Of a stretch of 64,000 bases of DNA, positions 28,921-38,471 are shown piece after piece (position 1 is the first letter of the stretch; every line of letters starts with the position of its first letter). Source of the DNA: Pseudomonas lijiangensis. Lineage in GTDB: Bacteria; Pseudomonadota; Gammaproteobacteria; Pseudomonadales; Pseudomonadaceae. Made by a program: the position numbers and the translations under genes. The stretch spans positions 4,475,001 to 4,539,000 of the forward strand of contig NZ_CP076668.1 of assembly GCF_018968705.1 (NCBI RefSeq), written 5' to 3'. The notes beneath the pieces are model-generated. The model did no database searches, was not told the DNA's origin, and saw only the letters and a list, made by a program, of their open reading frames with translations.

Positions 28921-30447
28921 ATGCCCCACTCCAGCGCGTCAGCACCATCGCTTTCCGAGGTCTACGACATTGCCGTTATCGGTGGTGGTATCAACGGTGT
29001 CGGTATTGCAGCAGATGCCTCGGGCCGCGGCCTGTCGGTTTTCCTTTGCGAAAAGGATGACCTGGCCAGCCACACCTCGTCGGCCAGCAGCAAGCTGATC
29101 CACGGCGGGCTGCGCTACCTGGAACATTACGAATTCCGTCTGGTGCGTGAAGCACTGGCCGAACGTGAAGTGCTGCTGGCCAAGGCGCCGCACATCGTCA
29201 AACCGATGCGCTTCGTCCTGCCCCATCGCCCGCACCTGCGCCCGGCCTGGATGATCCGTGCCGGCATGTTCCTGTATGACAACCTCGGCAAGCGCGAAAA
29301 GCTCCCGGCATCGCGCAGCCTGCGTTTCGGTGCGGACAGCCCGCTCAACGCCTCCATCACCCGCGGTTTCGAATATTCCGACTGCTGGGTCGATGACGCC
29401 CGTCTGGTTGTCCTCAATGCCATGGCTGCCCGTGAGAACGGCGCACACATCCACACCCGCACCCGCTGCCTGAGTGCCAGCCGCACCAAAGGCATGTGGC
29501 ATCTGCAGATGGAGCGCGCCGACGGCACGGTCTTCTCGATCAACGCCAAGGCACTGGTCAACGCTGCTGGCCCATGGGTCGCCAAGTTCATTCGTGAAGA
29601 TCTGAAGCTGGATTCGCCTTACGGCATCCGTCTGATCCAGGGCAGCCACCTGATCGTGCCAAGGCTGTACGAAGGCGAGCACGCTTTCATCCTGCAGAAC
29701 GAAGATAAACGCATCGTGTTCACCATTCCGTACCTGGACAAGTTCACCATCGTCGGCACCACCGACCGTGAATACCAGGGCGACCCGGCCAAGGTGAAGA
29801 TCACCGACGGCGAGATGGACTACATGCTGAAAGTGGCCAACGACCACTTCAAGAAGCAATTGAGCCGCAGTGACGTGTTGCACACGTATTCGGGCGTGCG
29901 CCCGCTGTGCAACGATGAATCCGATAATCCGTCAGCCATCACCCGTGACTACACCCTGTCGTTGTCGGGCAGCGAAAACGAAGCGCCGATCCTTTCGGTG
30001 TTCGGCGGCAAGCTGACGACCTATCGGAAACTGGCCGAATCGGCGATGGCACAACTGGCACCGTTCTTCCCCCGGATGAAACAGAGCTGGACAGCCGGTG
30101 CTGCACTGCCCGGTGGAGAAGAAATGACCACTGCGCAGGCTCTGGCAAGCGAGTTGAGCAAGCGCTTCCCATGGCTGCCTGCTTCCACAGCGCAACGCTG
30201 GTCCATCACCTACGGCAGCCGCACCTGGCGTCTGCTGGATGGCGTGAACGGTCTGGAAGACATGGGCGAGCATCTGGGTGCGGACCTGTACACCCGCGAA
30301 GTCGATTACCTGTGTGCGCAGGAATGGGCGACCAACGCTGACGATATTCTGTGGCGTCGCACCAAGCTTGGGCTGTTCACCACGGCTGAAGAACAGGCCA
30401 GGGTGCAGGGTTATCTGGAAACCGTGGTTCGTAACAAAGCGGCCTGA
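28921..30447 (+). CDS. glpD: Aerobic glycerol-3-phosphate dehydrogenase
   Basis: The 508-residue membrane-associated flavoprotein oxidises glycerol 3-phosphate to dihydroxyacetone phosphate and reduces quinone. The FAD-binding motif DIAVIGGGINGVGIAADASGRG is near residue 15, followed by SSASSKLIHGGLRYLE and the GVRPL block near residue 325. ATG 28921 follows the strong site CCAGGAGG, which decides the start. It has its own promoter region with a GlpR site. Confidence 0.97.
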   Translation: MPHSSASAPSLSEVYDIAVIGGGINGVGIAADASGRGLSVFLCEKDDLASHTSSASSKLIHGGLRYLEHYEFRLVREALAEREVLLAKAPHIVKPMRFVLPHRPHLRPAWMIRAGMFLYDNLGKREKLPASRSLRFGADSPLNASITRGFEYSDCWVDDARLVVLNAMAARENGAHIHTRTRCLSASRTKGMWHLQMERADGTVFSINAKALVNAAGPWVAKFIREDLKLDSPYGIRLIQGSHLIVPRLYEGEHAFILQNEDKRIVFTIPYLDKFTIVGTTDREYQGDPAKVKITDGEMDYMLKVANDHFKKQLSRSDVLHTYSGVRPLCNDESDNPSAITRDYTLSLSGSENEAPILSVFGGKLTTYRKLAESAMAQLAPFFPRMKQSWTAGAALPGGEEMTTAQALASELSKRFPWLPASTAQRWSITYGSRTWRLLDGVNGLEDMGEHLGADLYTREVDYLCAQEWATNADDILWRRTKLGLFTTAEEQARVQGYLETVVRNKAA

Positions 30448-30457
30448 TAGACAGCCT

Positions 30458-30512
30458 TTCGCGGATGAATCCGCTCCTGCGCGAATCGTGTGGGAGCGAC
30501 TTCAGTCGCGAA
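30458..30512. repeat. REP palindrome after glpD
   Basis: Adjacent inverted halves (TTCGCGGATGAATCCGCTCC and GGGAGCGACTTCAGTCGCGAA) start about 10 bp past the glpD stop. They may also protect the glpD mRNA end. Confidence 0.8.
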
Positions 30513-30533
30513 AACTCACGCCTGCACTCCTCA

Positions 30534-30547
30534 TTCGGTTTTCCGAA
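30534..30547. promoter_or_regulatory. AauR binding site 1
   Basis: TTCGGTTTTCCGAA is a perfect match to the AauR consensus TTCGG-N4-CCGAA reported for the acidic amino acid uptake system of P. putida. It lies about 110 bp upstream of the sigma54 promoter. Confidence 0.85.
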
Positions 30548-30564
30548 CAGCCCGTTATCCGGAG

Positions 30565-30578
30565 TTCGGAAAACCGGA
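30565..30578. promoter_or_regulatory. AauR binding site 2
   Basis: TTCGGAAAACCGGA matches TTCGG-N4-CCGAA with one mismatch. It is centred 31 bp from site 1, i.e. about three helical turns, so the two can bind on the same face. Confidence 0.75.
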
Positions 30579-30655
30579 CACAAAAAACTCGTCACATCCC
30601 CTCGAATCCCTATCAAACCCAATAAAATCAAATGCTTGGTCGAACACCAAGTCCT

Positions 30656-30671
30656 TGGCACGACTCCTGCT
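30656..30671 (+). promoter_or_regulatory. Sigma54 promoter of aatJQMP
   Basis: TGGCACG-ACTC-CTGCT keeps the GG and GC doublets at the required spacing for RpoN. It lies about 80 bp downstream of AauR site 2. AauR is a sigma54 activator encoded 5 kb downstream, so the layout is complete. Confidence 0.85.
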
Positions 30672-30775
30672 CTACACCTTTCGTCGATCGCTTCAACTGT
30701 CGCGTGTGTCTAGCCCGGACGCGGTTGAAGCATTCACTGAGAAATCTTAATAAAAACGAATTCGAGGATTCATCG

Positions 30776-31690
30776 ATGCGTATCGTTCCCCAACTGTTGG
30801 GCGCAGCAATCGCTGCCACTCTGATCAGCACTCCAGTTCTCGCAGAAGAATTGACCGGCACACTGAAGAAGATCAAAGAATCAGGCACCATCACCCTCGG
30901 TCACCGTGACGCGTCCATCCCGTTTTCCTACATTGCCGATGCTTCCGGCATCCCGGTTGGCTACTCCCACGATATCCAGCTGAAAATCGTTGAAGCCATC
31001 AAGAAAGAACTCGACCTCCCTGACCTGAAGGTCAAGTACAACCTGGTCACGTCCCAGACCCGTATCCCGCTGGTTCAGAACGGCACCGTTGACGTGGAAT
31101 GTGGTTCCACCACCAACAACGTCGAGCGCCAGCAGCAAGTGGACTTCTCGGTCGGCATCTTCGAGATCGGTACCCGCCTGCTGTCCAAGGTTGATTCGTC
31201 CTACAAGGACTTCGACGACCTGAAAGGCAAGAACGTCGTGACCACCGCCGGCACCACGTCCGAGCGCATCCTCAAGGCGATGAACGCCGACAAGCAGATG
31301 GGCATGAACGTGATCTCCGCCAAGGACCACGGTGAGTCCTTCCAGATGCTGGAATCGGGCCGTGCAGTCGCCTTCATGATGGACGACGCACTGCTGGCTG
31401 GCGAAATGGCCAAGGCCAAGAAACCCACCGACTGGGCTGTGACCGGCACGCCACAATCCTATGAAATCTACGGCTGCATGGTTCGCAAAGGCGACGCACC
31501 GTTCAAGAAAGCGGTCGATGACGCCATCGTCGCCACTTACAAGTCCGGCGAAATCAACACGATCTACAACAAGTGGTTCCAGTCGCCGATTCCACCAAAA
31601 GGCCTGAACCTGCAGTTCCCGATGAGCGACGAGCTGAAAAAGCTGATCGCCGAGCCGAACGACAAGGCTGCCGAAGCCAAGAAAATCTGA
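30776..31690 (+). CDS. aatJ: Acidic amino acid ABC transporter, periplasmic binding protein
   Basis: The 304-residue precursor has a signal peptide (MRIVPQLLGAAIAATLISTP...VLA) and an SBP family 3 fold with ITLGHRDASIPFSY and VDVECGSTTNNVERQQQVDFS. It matches AatJ/GltI, which binds glutamate and aspartate. It starts at ATG 30776. It is separated from the permease genes by a strong stem-loop, consistent with its being made in excess. Confidence 0.95.
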   Translation: MRIVPQLLGAAIAATLISTPVLAEELTGTLKKIKESGTITLGHRDASIPFSYIADASGIPVGYSHDIQLKIVEAIKKELDLPDLKVKYNLVTSQTRIPLVQNGTVDVECGSTTNNVERQQQVDFSVGIFEIGTRLLSKVDSSYKDFDDLKGKNVVTTAGTTSERILKAMNADKQMGMNVISAKDHGESFQMLESGRAVAFMMDDALLAGEMAKAKKPTDWAVTGTPQSYEIYGCMVRKGDAPFKKAVDDAIVATYKSGEINTIYNKWFQSPIPPKGLNLQFPMSDELKKLIAEPNDKAAEAKKI

Positions 31691-31714
31691 GTCACCGACA
31701 CACCGTGAACCTAC

Positions 31715-31750
31715 GGTTTTCCGAACGGGCCGCAGCCTGTTCGGGAAACC
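31715..31750 (+). terminator. Intercistronic stem-loop between aatJ and aatQ
   Basis: A 16-bp stem with two GU-type pairs and a CGCA loop begins 25 bp after aatJ. There is no T run, so it probably acts as an mRNA stabiliser or partial attenuator. Its arms carry TTTTCCGAAC and GTTCGGGAAA, which resemble AauR half-sites. Confidence 0.7.
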
Positions 31751-31882
31751 GCTCATCACTCACTGTACCCAGACGATAAGCGCCAGGACGGAGTCCGAAG
31801 GCGGGTCTGGTGTGCATAAGGGCTCGAACGGATTCATGCGAGACGGGTGCGTGCATTTCGACAACAAGAGGGGGAGACCCTG

Positions 31883-32629
31883 ATGAATTACAACTGGGAC
31901 TGGGGCGTATTCTTCAAGTCCACCGGTGTCGGCAGCGAAACCTATCTGGACTGGTTCATTTCCGGTCTGGGCTGGACCATCGCCATTGCCGTAGCCGCCT
32001 GGATCATCGCCTTGATACTGGGTTCCATACTCGGTGTCATGCGTACCGTGCCAAGCCGTCTGGTAGCTGGCATCGCCACGATCTACGTGGAAATCTTCCG
32101 TAACGTGCCACTGCTGGTGCAGCTGTTCATCTGGTACTTCCTGGTACCTGATCTGCTGCCTGAAAATCTTCAGGAGTGGTACAAGCAAGACCTCAACCCG
32201 ACGACGTCCGCCTTCCTGAGCGTCGTGGTCTGCCTGGGTCTGTTCACCGCCGCACGGGTTTGCGAACAAGTGCGTACCGGTATCGAAGCCCTGCCAAAAG
32301 GCCAGGAATCCGCGGCTCGCGCCATGGGTTTCAAACTGCCGCAGATCTACTGGAACGTCCTGCTGCCCCAGGCTTACCGGATCATCATTCCGCCACTTAC
32401 CTCCGAATTCCTGAACGTGTTCAAGAACTCTTCGGTGGCGTCGCTGATCGGCCTGATGGAGCTGCTGGCGCAAACCAAGCAGACCGCCGAGTTCTCCGCG
32501 AACCTGTTTGAAGCCTTCACCCTGGCGACACTGATCTACTTCACCCTGAACATGAGCCTGATGTTGCTGATGCGCCTGATCGAGAAGAAAGTCGCAGTGC
32601 CGGGCCTGATTTCCCTGGGGGGTAAATAA
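31883..32629 (+). CDS. aatQ: Acidic amino acid ABC transporter permease 1
   Basis: The 248-residue permease of the GltJ type has about five membrane segments and the EAA loop EALPKGQESAARAMGFKLPQ near residues 147-167. ATG 31883 follows GGGGGAGA and gives MNYNWDWGVFF, the usual family start. Its stop overlaps the next gene's start by one base. Confidence 0.94.
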   Translation: MNYNWDWGVFFKSTGVGSETYLDWFISGLGWTIAIAVAAWIIALILGSILGVMRTVPSRLVAGIATIYVEIFRNVPLLVQLFIWYFLVPDLLPENLQEWYKQDLNPTTSAFLSVVVCLGLFTAARVCEQVRTGIEALPKGQESAARAMGFKLPQIYWNVLLPQAYRIIIPPLTSEFLNVFKNSSVASLIGLMELLAQTKQTAEFSANLFEAFTLATLIYFTLNMSLMLLMRLIEKKVAVPGLISLGGK

Positions 32630-33294
32630 TGGACTTCAGTGGAATCGTTCCAGCCCTTCCGGGCCTCTGGAACGGCATGGTCATGACCCTGCAACTGATG
32701 GCCCTGGGCATCGTCGGCGGTCTCGTCATCGGTACCATCCTGGCCTTGATGCGCCTGTCATCGAACAAGCTGCTGGCTAACATAGCGGGCGCTTACGTCA
32801 ACTACTTCCGTTCGATCCCGCTGCTGCTGGTCATCACCTGGTTCTACCTGGCGGTGCCGTTCGTGCTGCGCTGGATAACCGGTGAAGACACACCGATCGG
32901 TGCATTCACCTCTTGCGTCGTGGCGTTCATGATGTTCGAGGCCGCGTACTTCTGCGAAATCGTGCGTGCCGGTGTGCAGTCCATCTCCAAGGGTCAGATG
33001 GGTGCCGCCAAGGCCCTGGGCATGACCTACGGGCAAATGATGCGCCTGATCATCCTGCCTCAGGCGTTTCGCAAGATGACTCCGCTGTTGCTGCAACAGA
33101 GCATCATTCTGTTCCAGGACACGTCTCTGGTTTACACGGTCGGTCTGGTGGATTTCCTCAATGCCTCGCGCGCCAGTGGCGACATTATCGGTCGCGCCAA
33201 TGAGTTCCTGATCATCGCCGGTGTGGTGTATTTCACGATCAGCTTTGCCGCCTCGTTGCTGGTGAAGCGTCTGCAAAAAAGGTTTGCCATATGA
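32629..33294 (+). CDS. aatM: Acidic amino acid ABC transporter permease 2
   Basis: The 221-residue permease of the GltK type has [20 protein letters not shown] at the start and the EAA loop [20 protein letters not shown]. It pairs with AatQ in the membrane. It overlaps aatP by 4 bp, so the three translocator genes are tightly coupled. Confidence 0.94.
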   Translation: MDFSGIVPALPGLWNGMVMTLQLMALGIVGGLVIGTILALMRLSSNKLLANIAGAYVNYFRSIPLLLVITWFYLAVPFVLRWITGEDTPIGAFTSCVVAFMMFEAAYFCEIVRAGVQSISKGQMGAAKALGMTYGQMMRLIILPQAFRKMTPLLLQQSIILFQDTSLVYTVGLVDFLNASRASGDIIGRANEFLIIAGVVYFTISFAASLLVKRLQKRFAI

Positions 33295-34025
33295 TTTCCA
33301 TCAAGAACGTCAACAAGTGGTATGGGGACTTCCAGGTACTGACCGATTGCAGCACCGAGGTCAGCAAGGGTGAAGTGGTCGTGGTCTGCGGTCCGTCCGG
33401 CTCCGGCAAATCGACCCTGATCAAATGCGTGAACGCCCTGGAGCCTTTCCAGAAAGGCGACATCGTGGTCGACGGCACTTCGATCTCCGATCCGAAGACC
33501 GACCTGCCGAAACTCCGTTCGCGGGTCGGCATGGTGTTCCAGCATTTCGAGCTGTTCCCGCACCTGAGCATCGTGGAAAACCTGACCATCGCGCAGATCA
33601 AGGTCCTGGGCCGCAGCAAGGCCGAAGCCACCGAGAAAGGCCTGAAGCTGCTGGATCGCGTGGGTCTTTCTGCACACGCCCACAAGCATCCGGGTCAGCT
33701 TTCCGGTGGTCAGCAGCAGCGTGTGGCGATTGCCCGCGCCCTGGCGATGGACCCGGTGGTCATGCTGTTCGACGAACCGACCTCCGCCCTCGACCCGGAA
33801 ATGGTCAACGAAGTGCTCGACGTGATGGTTCAACTGGCTCACGAAGGCATGACCATGATGTGCGTGACCCACGAAATGGGCTTCGCCCGCAAAGTGGCCA
33901 ACCGCGTGATCTTCATGGACAAGGGCCAGATCGTCGAAGACTGCGCCAAGGAAGAGTTTTTCGGTGATGTGAGCGCACGTTCCGAGCGTGCCCAGCAGTT
34001 CCTCGCCAAGATCCTCCAGCACTAG
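33291..34025 (+). CDS. aatP: Acidic amino acid ABC transporter ATPase
   Basis: The 244-residue ATPase has Walker [10 protein letters not shown] near residue 36, [15 protein letters not shown], and [13 protein letters not shown], with VTHEMGFA after it. It matches AatP/GltL. It closes the transporter operon; a weak hairpin (34037-34069) lies before the sensor kinase gene. Confidence 0.95.
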   Translation: MISIKNVNKWYGDFQVLTDCSTEVSKGEVVVVCGPSGSGKSTLIKCVNALEPFQKGDIVVDGTSISDPKTDLPKLRSRVGMVFQHFELFPHLSIVENLTIAQIKVLGRSKAEATEKGLKLLDRVGLSAHAHKHPGQLSGGQQQRVAIARALAMDPVVMLFDEPTSALDPEMVNEVLDVMVQLAHEGMTMMCVTHEMGFARKVANRVIFMDKGQIVEDCAKEEFFGDVSARSERAQQFLAKILQH

Positions 34026-34093
34026 GAAATACCGTTCGCTACCCTGCCCCGCCTCCCGGGGTATGGGTAGCTGTTCGGCTCAGGACGACTGTG

Positions 34094-35989
34094 ATGAAAT
34101 GCGACCCTCATATCTATAGCGCTGCGCCGCCATCACTCGCCGTGAAACCCCGTCTGATACGCCAACTGTTTCTGCCTCCGCTGATCCTGCTGCTGATGAT
34201 CGGCCTGGGCTATATCGCTTATCTGTTCAGCGAGACCCACGGCATCAAGAGCCTCAGCGAAAATGGCGAACGCCAGCTGGAGCTGCATGCTCGTACGGTC
34301 GAAAGTGAAATCAACAAGTACACCTATCTGCCCAGCGTCCTGGAGCTTGAATCCAGCGTTTCGCAACTCCTGAAAAATCCGACTCCCGACCTGCAGGGCA
34401 AGGTCAACAGTTACCTCGAAGGCCTCAACCGCCGCAGCCGCAGCCGCGCCATTTATGTCATGGACACCACCGGGCGAGTACTGGCCACCAGCAACTGGCG
34501 CGATGCCGACAGTTACCAGGGCGAAGACCTATCGTTCCGTGCCTATTTTCAGGATGCGGTGCGTGGCTTGCCCGGCCGCTTCTACGGGATCGGCACCACC
34601 GTGGGCGAATCCGGTTATTACCTGGCTCACGGGCTGGAAGAAAGAGGCCGGATCATTGGTGTAGCCGTCATCAAGGTTCGCCTCGAAGCTCTGGAGGAAC
34701 GCTGGCAACGGGCGCGCATGGAAGCCTTTGTCAGTGATGAGAACGGCATCATCATCCTGTCCAGCGACCCGGCCCGTCGTCTGAAGTCGGTGCGCCCGCT
34801 GAACCCCACCATCAAGGAACGCCTGGCGCGCAGCCTGCAATATTACTGGTGGCCGCTGAACGAACTGGTGCCACTGGAACGCGAAACCCTGGCCGAAGGT
34901 GTCGAAAAGCTCACCTTCCCGGCCAATGTCAGCGTCGACCGAGAACACACTCAAGTCAGCTATCTGGCCCAGACCCGCCAGTTGAACGATACCCCTTGGC
35001 ACCTGACACTGCTGACGCCGCTTGAAGACCTGCGCCGCGAAGCCGCCAGCCAGGGCATGCTGGTCGCCGTGGCCTGTGCGCTGGTGGCCTTTCTACTGAT
35101 TGCCTGGAACGAGCGTCGCAAGGTGATTTCCACCCGGCTTGCGGCCCGTGAAGCCTTGCAGGCCGCCAACGACGAACTGGAACGCAAGATCGCCGAGCGC
35201 ACCGAGCATTTGCGTGCCAGCAACGAACGTCTCAAGGCGCAGATCCGTGAACGCCGACAGGCTGAAGACACCCTGCGCAAGGCTCAGGACGAACTGGTTC
35301 AGGCCGGCAAGCTGGCGGCTATCGGTCAGATGTCCACCAGCATCGCCCACGAACTCAATCAGCCGCTGGCGGCATTGCGCACCTTGTCCGGCAACACCGT
35401 TCGCTTCCTTGAACGTGGTGCTCTGGACACTGCCAGCACCAACCTGCGCACCATCAACGATCTGGTGGACCGCATGGGCCGCATCACTGCCAGCCTGAGG
35501 GCCTTTGCCCGACGCGGCAACGATCAGGGTCAGGCGCAACTGCGCAAGGCCGTGGACGCCGCCTTGCAGTTGTTGAGCGCCAGGCTCGAAAACGTTTCCC
35601 TGAACCTGCATCAGGACTTCACCGATGCCGGACTGGGAATCGACCAGACACGGCTGGAGCAGATTCTGGTCAACCTGATCGGCAATGCCCTGGACGCGAT
35701 GCATGCCCAGCCGCATCCCGAATTGTGGCTTGAAGGCGAGATTGTCGAAGATCGCTATCGCCTGCGCGTGCGCGACAACGGCCATGGCATCGACGACGAA
35801 GCCCGCAAGCATCTGTTCGAACCGTTTTTCACCACCAAACCCGGTGAACAGGGCCTGGGGCTCGGCCTGACCCTTTCCGCCAGCCTTGCGGCTGCGGCTG
35901 GTGGCAGCCTGAGTGCAGAGTATCCGGCAGGCGGCACAACCTTCGTGTTGTGGCTGCCACTGGCCAAGGATGAGGAAGCTGATTCATGA
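34094..35989 (+). CDS. aauS: Sensor histidine kinase of the acidic amino acid system
   Basis: The 631-residue DctB-type kinase has two membrane segments (about residues 25-45 and 320-340) around a periplasmic double-Cache-like sensor domain. A coiled linker (DELERKIAERTEHLRASNER) leads to the HisKA box MSTSIAHELNQPLAALRTLSG with the phospho-histidine, and then an ATPase domain (NLIGNALDAM, DNGHGI, GLGLGLTLS). It follows the aat transporter genes and overlaps aauR by 4 bp, so it is the cognate AauS. A GTG codon one position upstream is an alternative start. Confidence 0.92.
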   Translation: MKCDPHIYSAAPPSLAVKPRLIRQLFLPPLILLLMIGLGYIAYLFSETHGIKSLSENGERQLELHARTVESEINKYTYLPSVLELESSVSQLLKNPTPDLQGKVNSYLEGLNRRSRSRAIYVMDTTGRVLATSNWRDADSYQGEDLSFRAYFQDAVRGLPGRFYGIGTTVGESGYYLAHGLEERGRIIGVAVIKVRLEALEERWQRARMEAFVSDENGIIILSSDPARRLKSVRPLNPTIKERLARSLQYYWWPLNELVPLERETLAEGVEKLTFPANVSVDREHTQVSYLAQTRQLNDTPWHLTLLTPLEDLRREAASQGMLVAVACALVAFLLIAWNERRKVISTRLAAREALQAANDELERKIAERTEHLRASNERLKAQIRERRQAEDTLRKAQDELVQAGKLAAIGQMSTSIAHELNQPLAALRTLSGNTVRFLERGALDTASTNLRTINDLVDRMGRITASLRAFARRGNDQGQAQLRKAVDAALQLLSARLENVSLNLHQDFTDAGLGIDQTRLEQILVNLIGNALDAMHAQPHPELWLEGEIVEDRYRLRVRDNGHGIDDEARKHLFEPFFTTKPGEQGLGLGLTLSASLAAAAGGSLSAEYPAGGTTFVLWLPLAKDEEADS

Positions 35990-37326
35990 GTAACTCCAAA
36001 ATGAACACTGATCTGACTGTACTCATCGTCGAAGACGATCCCCATGTGTTGCTCGGCTGCCAGCAGGCGCTGGCGCTGGAAGACATTACCTGCGAAGGCG
36101 TATCCAGTGCCGAAGAGGCTCTGGCGCGCATCGGTGACAACTTTGCCGGAATCGTCATCAGTGACATCCGTCTGCCGGGTATCGACGGGCTGGAGCTGCT
36201 GACCCGCCTCAAGGCTCGCGACAGCAGCCTGCCCGTGGTGCTGATTACCGGGCATGGCGATATCTCCATGGCGGTCAATGCCATGCGCGACGGCGCCTAT
36301 GATTTCATGGAAAAACCCTTCTCGCCGGAGCGACTGGTGGATGTTGCACGCCGCGCCCTTGAACAGCGCGGGCTGGCCCGGGAAGTCTGGGCGCTTCGCA
36401 AGCAACTGGCCGAACGCAACTCGCTGGAAGGCAAGATCATCGGCCGCTCACCGGCCATGCAGAACCTGCGTGCGCTGATCGCCAACATTGCCGACACCTC
36501 GGCGAATGTGCTGATCGAAGGCGAAACCGGCACCGGCAAGGAACTGGTCGCTCGCTGCCTGCATGACTTCAGTCGTCGCACCAGGAATCAGTTCGTGGCC
36601 CTGAACTGCGGCGGGCTGGCGGAGAGCCTGTTCGAGTCGGAAATCTTCGGTCACGAAGCCAATGCCTTCACGGGTGCCGGCAAGCGCCGGATCGGCAAGA
36701 TCGAACATGCGCACAACGGCACGCTGTTCCTCGATGAAGTGGAAAGCATGCCGATCAATCTGCAGATCAAGCTGTTGCGGGTCTTGCAGGAGCGCACTCT
36801 GGAGCGCCTTGGGTCCAACCAGAATGTCGAGGTGGATTGCCGGGTGATCGCAGCAACCAAGTCCGACCTCAATGAGTTGAGCAAGGCCAACCAGTTCCGC
36901 AGCGACCTGTATTACCGCCTCAATGTGGTGACCCTTGAGCTGCCGCCTCTGCGCGAACGGCGCGAAGACATCCTGCAATTGTTCGAGCACTTCTTGCAGC
37001 TGTCTTCACTGCGCTTCGACCGCGAGCCGCCGCAACTGGACCGGCAGACGGCATCGACCCTGATGAGCCATGACTGGCCGGGTAACGTGCGCGAGCTGCG
37101 TAACGTAGCCGAACGTTATGCGCTGGGGTTGCCGGTGTTCAAGAAATCCGATCAGGCCGAAAGTCAGAGCCTGGGTTTTGCCGAAGCGGTGGAAGCCTTC
37201 GAGCGCAACCTGCTGCGCGAAGCCCTGCAACGCAGCGGTGGCAACCTCAGCCAGGCCAGTCAGGAACTGAGCATGGCCAAGACCACGCTGTTCGACAAGG
37301 TCAAGAAATACGGGCTGCAAGCCTGA
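35986..37326 (+). CDS. aauR: Sigma54-dependent response regulator of acidic amino acid uptake
   Basis: The 446-residue protein has a receiver domain (VEDDPH, phospho-Asp in VISDIRLPGIDG, Lys in EKPF), an AAA+ domain (GETGTGKE Walker A, GTLFLDEVE Walker B) and a C-terminal Fis-type helix-turn-helix (NLSQASQELSMAKTTLFDKVKKYG). The sigma54-contact loop reads NAFTGA rather than GAFTGA. It should bind the two TTCGG-N4-CCGAA sites before aatJ and activate the RpoN promoter there. Confidence 0.93.
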   Translation: MSNSKMNTDLTVLIVEDDPHVLLGCQQALALEDITCEGVSSAEEALARIGDNFAGIVISDIRLPGIDGLELLTRLKARDSSLPVVLITGHGDISMAVNAMRDGAYDFMEKPFSPERLVDVARRALEQRGLAREVWALRKQLAERNSLEGKIIGRSPAMQNLRALIANIADTSANVLIEGETGTGKELVARCLHDFSRRTRNQFVALNCGGLAESLFESEIFGHEANAFTGAGKRRIGKIEHAHNGTLFLDEVESMPINLQIKLLRVLQERTLERLGSNQNVEVDCRVIAATKSDLNELSKANQFRSDLYYRLNVVTLELPPLRERREDILQLFEHFLQLSSLRFDREPPQLDRQTASTLMSHDWPGNVRELRNVAERYALGLPVFKKSDQAESQSLGFAEAVEAFERNLLREALQRSGGNLSQASQELSMAKTTLFDKVKKYGLQA

Positions 37327-37345
37327 AATCGCAAGGGAAGAAATC

Positions 37346-37684
37346 GTGGATCTGTTACTCAAGGCCCTGCTGGGCGCAGCCGTTGTCGTGATCCTGGCCG
37401 CACTGGCCAAAACCCGCAATTACTACATTGCAGGCCTGGTGCCGTTGTTCCCGACCTTTGCGCTGATTGCCCATTACATCGTCGGCAAGGGCCGCTCTCT
37501 GGATGACCTGAAAACCACCATCCTGTTCGGCATGTGGTCGATCATCCCCTACTTCGTCTATCTGGCGGCCTTGTACCTGCTGGTAGACCGCTGGCGCCTG
37601 GAAGTCTCACTGGCACTGGCCGCAGCGGCCTGGCTGGTGGCCGCCACGCTGCTGGTGACGTTATGGGTGCGGTTTCACGGGTGA
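37346..37684 (+). CDS. glpM: GlpM family membrane protein
   Basis: The 112-residue protein has four predicted membrane segments and matches GlpM (YIAGLVPLFPTFALIAHYIVG). P. aeruginosa GlpM has been linked to alginate production, but its molecular role is unclear. The start is GTG 37346 with GGGAAG upstream. It follows aauR by 19 bp here rather than lying in the glp cluster. Confidence 0.88.
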   Translation: MDLLLKALLGAAVVVILAALAKTRNYYIAGLVPLFPTFALIAHYIVGKGRSLDDLKTTILFGMWSIIPYFVYLAALYLLVDRWRLEVSLALAAAAWLVAATLLVTLWVRFHG

Positions 37685-37713
37685 TGTCAGCGGCTGCCCG
37701 GCTACACACCCCT

Positions 37714-37798
37714 GGTAGGAGCGAATTCATTCGCGAGAGGTCATTGAAGGCGAGAGATTTCTTCAGCTTCGCGGGCCATCGCGAATAAATTCGCTCCA
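37714..37798. repeat. REPIN between glpM and the GntR gene
   Basis: GTAGGAGCGAATTCATTCGCGA and its inverted partner (GCGAATAAATTCGCTCC) are about 45 bp apart, between two convergent genes. It is the same class as the element after glpR. Confidence 0.85.
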
Positions 37799-37805
37799 AC
37801 TGTGA

Positions 37806-38471
37806 TTAGCGCCGCTTGCTGCGCTCGTAAGCGGCCAGAACGGTGCGTTCCGATTGCACCAGATAGCTTTCGAGCATCACGGTCGCTTCCTCTACACGCC
37901 CTTCTTCGACGCAGCGCAGGATCGCCGCGTTCATGTCCAGATAAGGCACATGCAGGAATTCAGGATCGTCGAGCAACCCGAAGGCCAGTCGCAGTTCGGC
38001 TGATATCTGCCCGTAGAACACCACCAGTCGCGGGCTGTCGGCCAGTTCGACAATCGCCCTGTGAAACATCATGTTGGCAGTACCCACCGCCACCCAGTCC
38101 CTGGCTTCCCTGGCACGCATGCCGGCCTCGACCGCTTCACGCATCTTCAAGGCCCCAGGGTGCAGCGGAAAGCCCTGAGCGATGGCCTTGCACTCGATAA
38201 AGCGGCGTACGCGATAGATGTCGATGATCGACGCCATATCAGGCTCGGCAACGGTCACCCCACGATTGGGTTCGTGCTTGAGCAATCCTTCGCGGGTCAG
38301 GACCCTGAACGCTTCTCTCAAGGTGTTACGGGAAATCTGCAGGCTTTCGGCCAGTGCCGCTTCGGACAGGCGCTGGCCGGGAACCAGCTCGCCTTCAACC
38401 AGCATTCTGCGGATTTCCTGGGTGATGGTTTCTCCCAACGTGCGAGGAAGGGAGGGAGAAGCGTCGTTCAT
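37806..38471 (-). CDS. GntR/FadR-type regulator of the 5-oxoproline locus
   Basis: The 221-residue protein has an N-terminal winged helix (QRLSEAALAESLQISRNTLREAFRVLTREGLLKHEPNRG) and a C-terminal FCD ligand domain (MFHRAIVELADSPRL, with conserved Asp/His residues). ATG 38471 gives MNDASPSLPRTLGETITQEI, the natural start. It is divergent from the transporter-pxp-carboxylase cluster, so it is the likely local regulator. The ligand is unknown; 5-oxoproline or glutamate is a reasonable guess. Confidence 0.88.
   Translation of the reverse strand: MNDASPSLPRTLGETITQEIRRMLVEGELVPGQRLSEAALAESLQISRNTLREAFRVLTREGLLKHEPNRGVTVAEPDMASIIDIYRVRRFIECKAIAQGFPLHPGALKMREAVEAGMRAREARDWVAVGTANMMFHRAIVELADSPRLVVFYGQISAELRLAFGLLDDPEFLHVPYLDMNAAILRCVEEGRVEEATVMLESYLVQSERTVLAAYERSKRR

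Larger units (their letters stand above)
30448..30775. other. Regulatory region before aatJ
   Basis: This 328-bp gap holds, in order, a REP palindrome, two AauR-type sites, a sigma54 promoter and a leader of about 90 bp before aatJ. These are listed separately. No gene was found. Confidence 0.8.
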
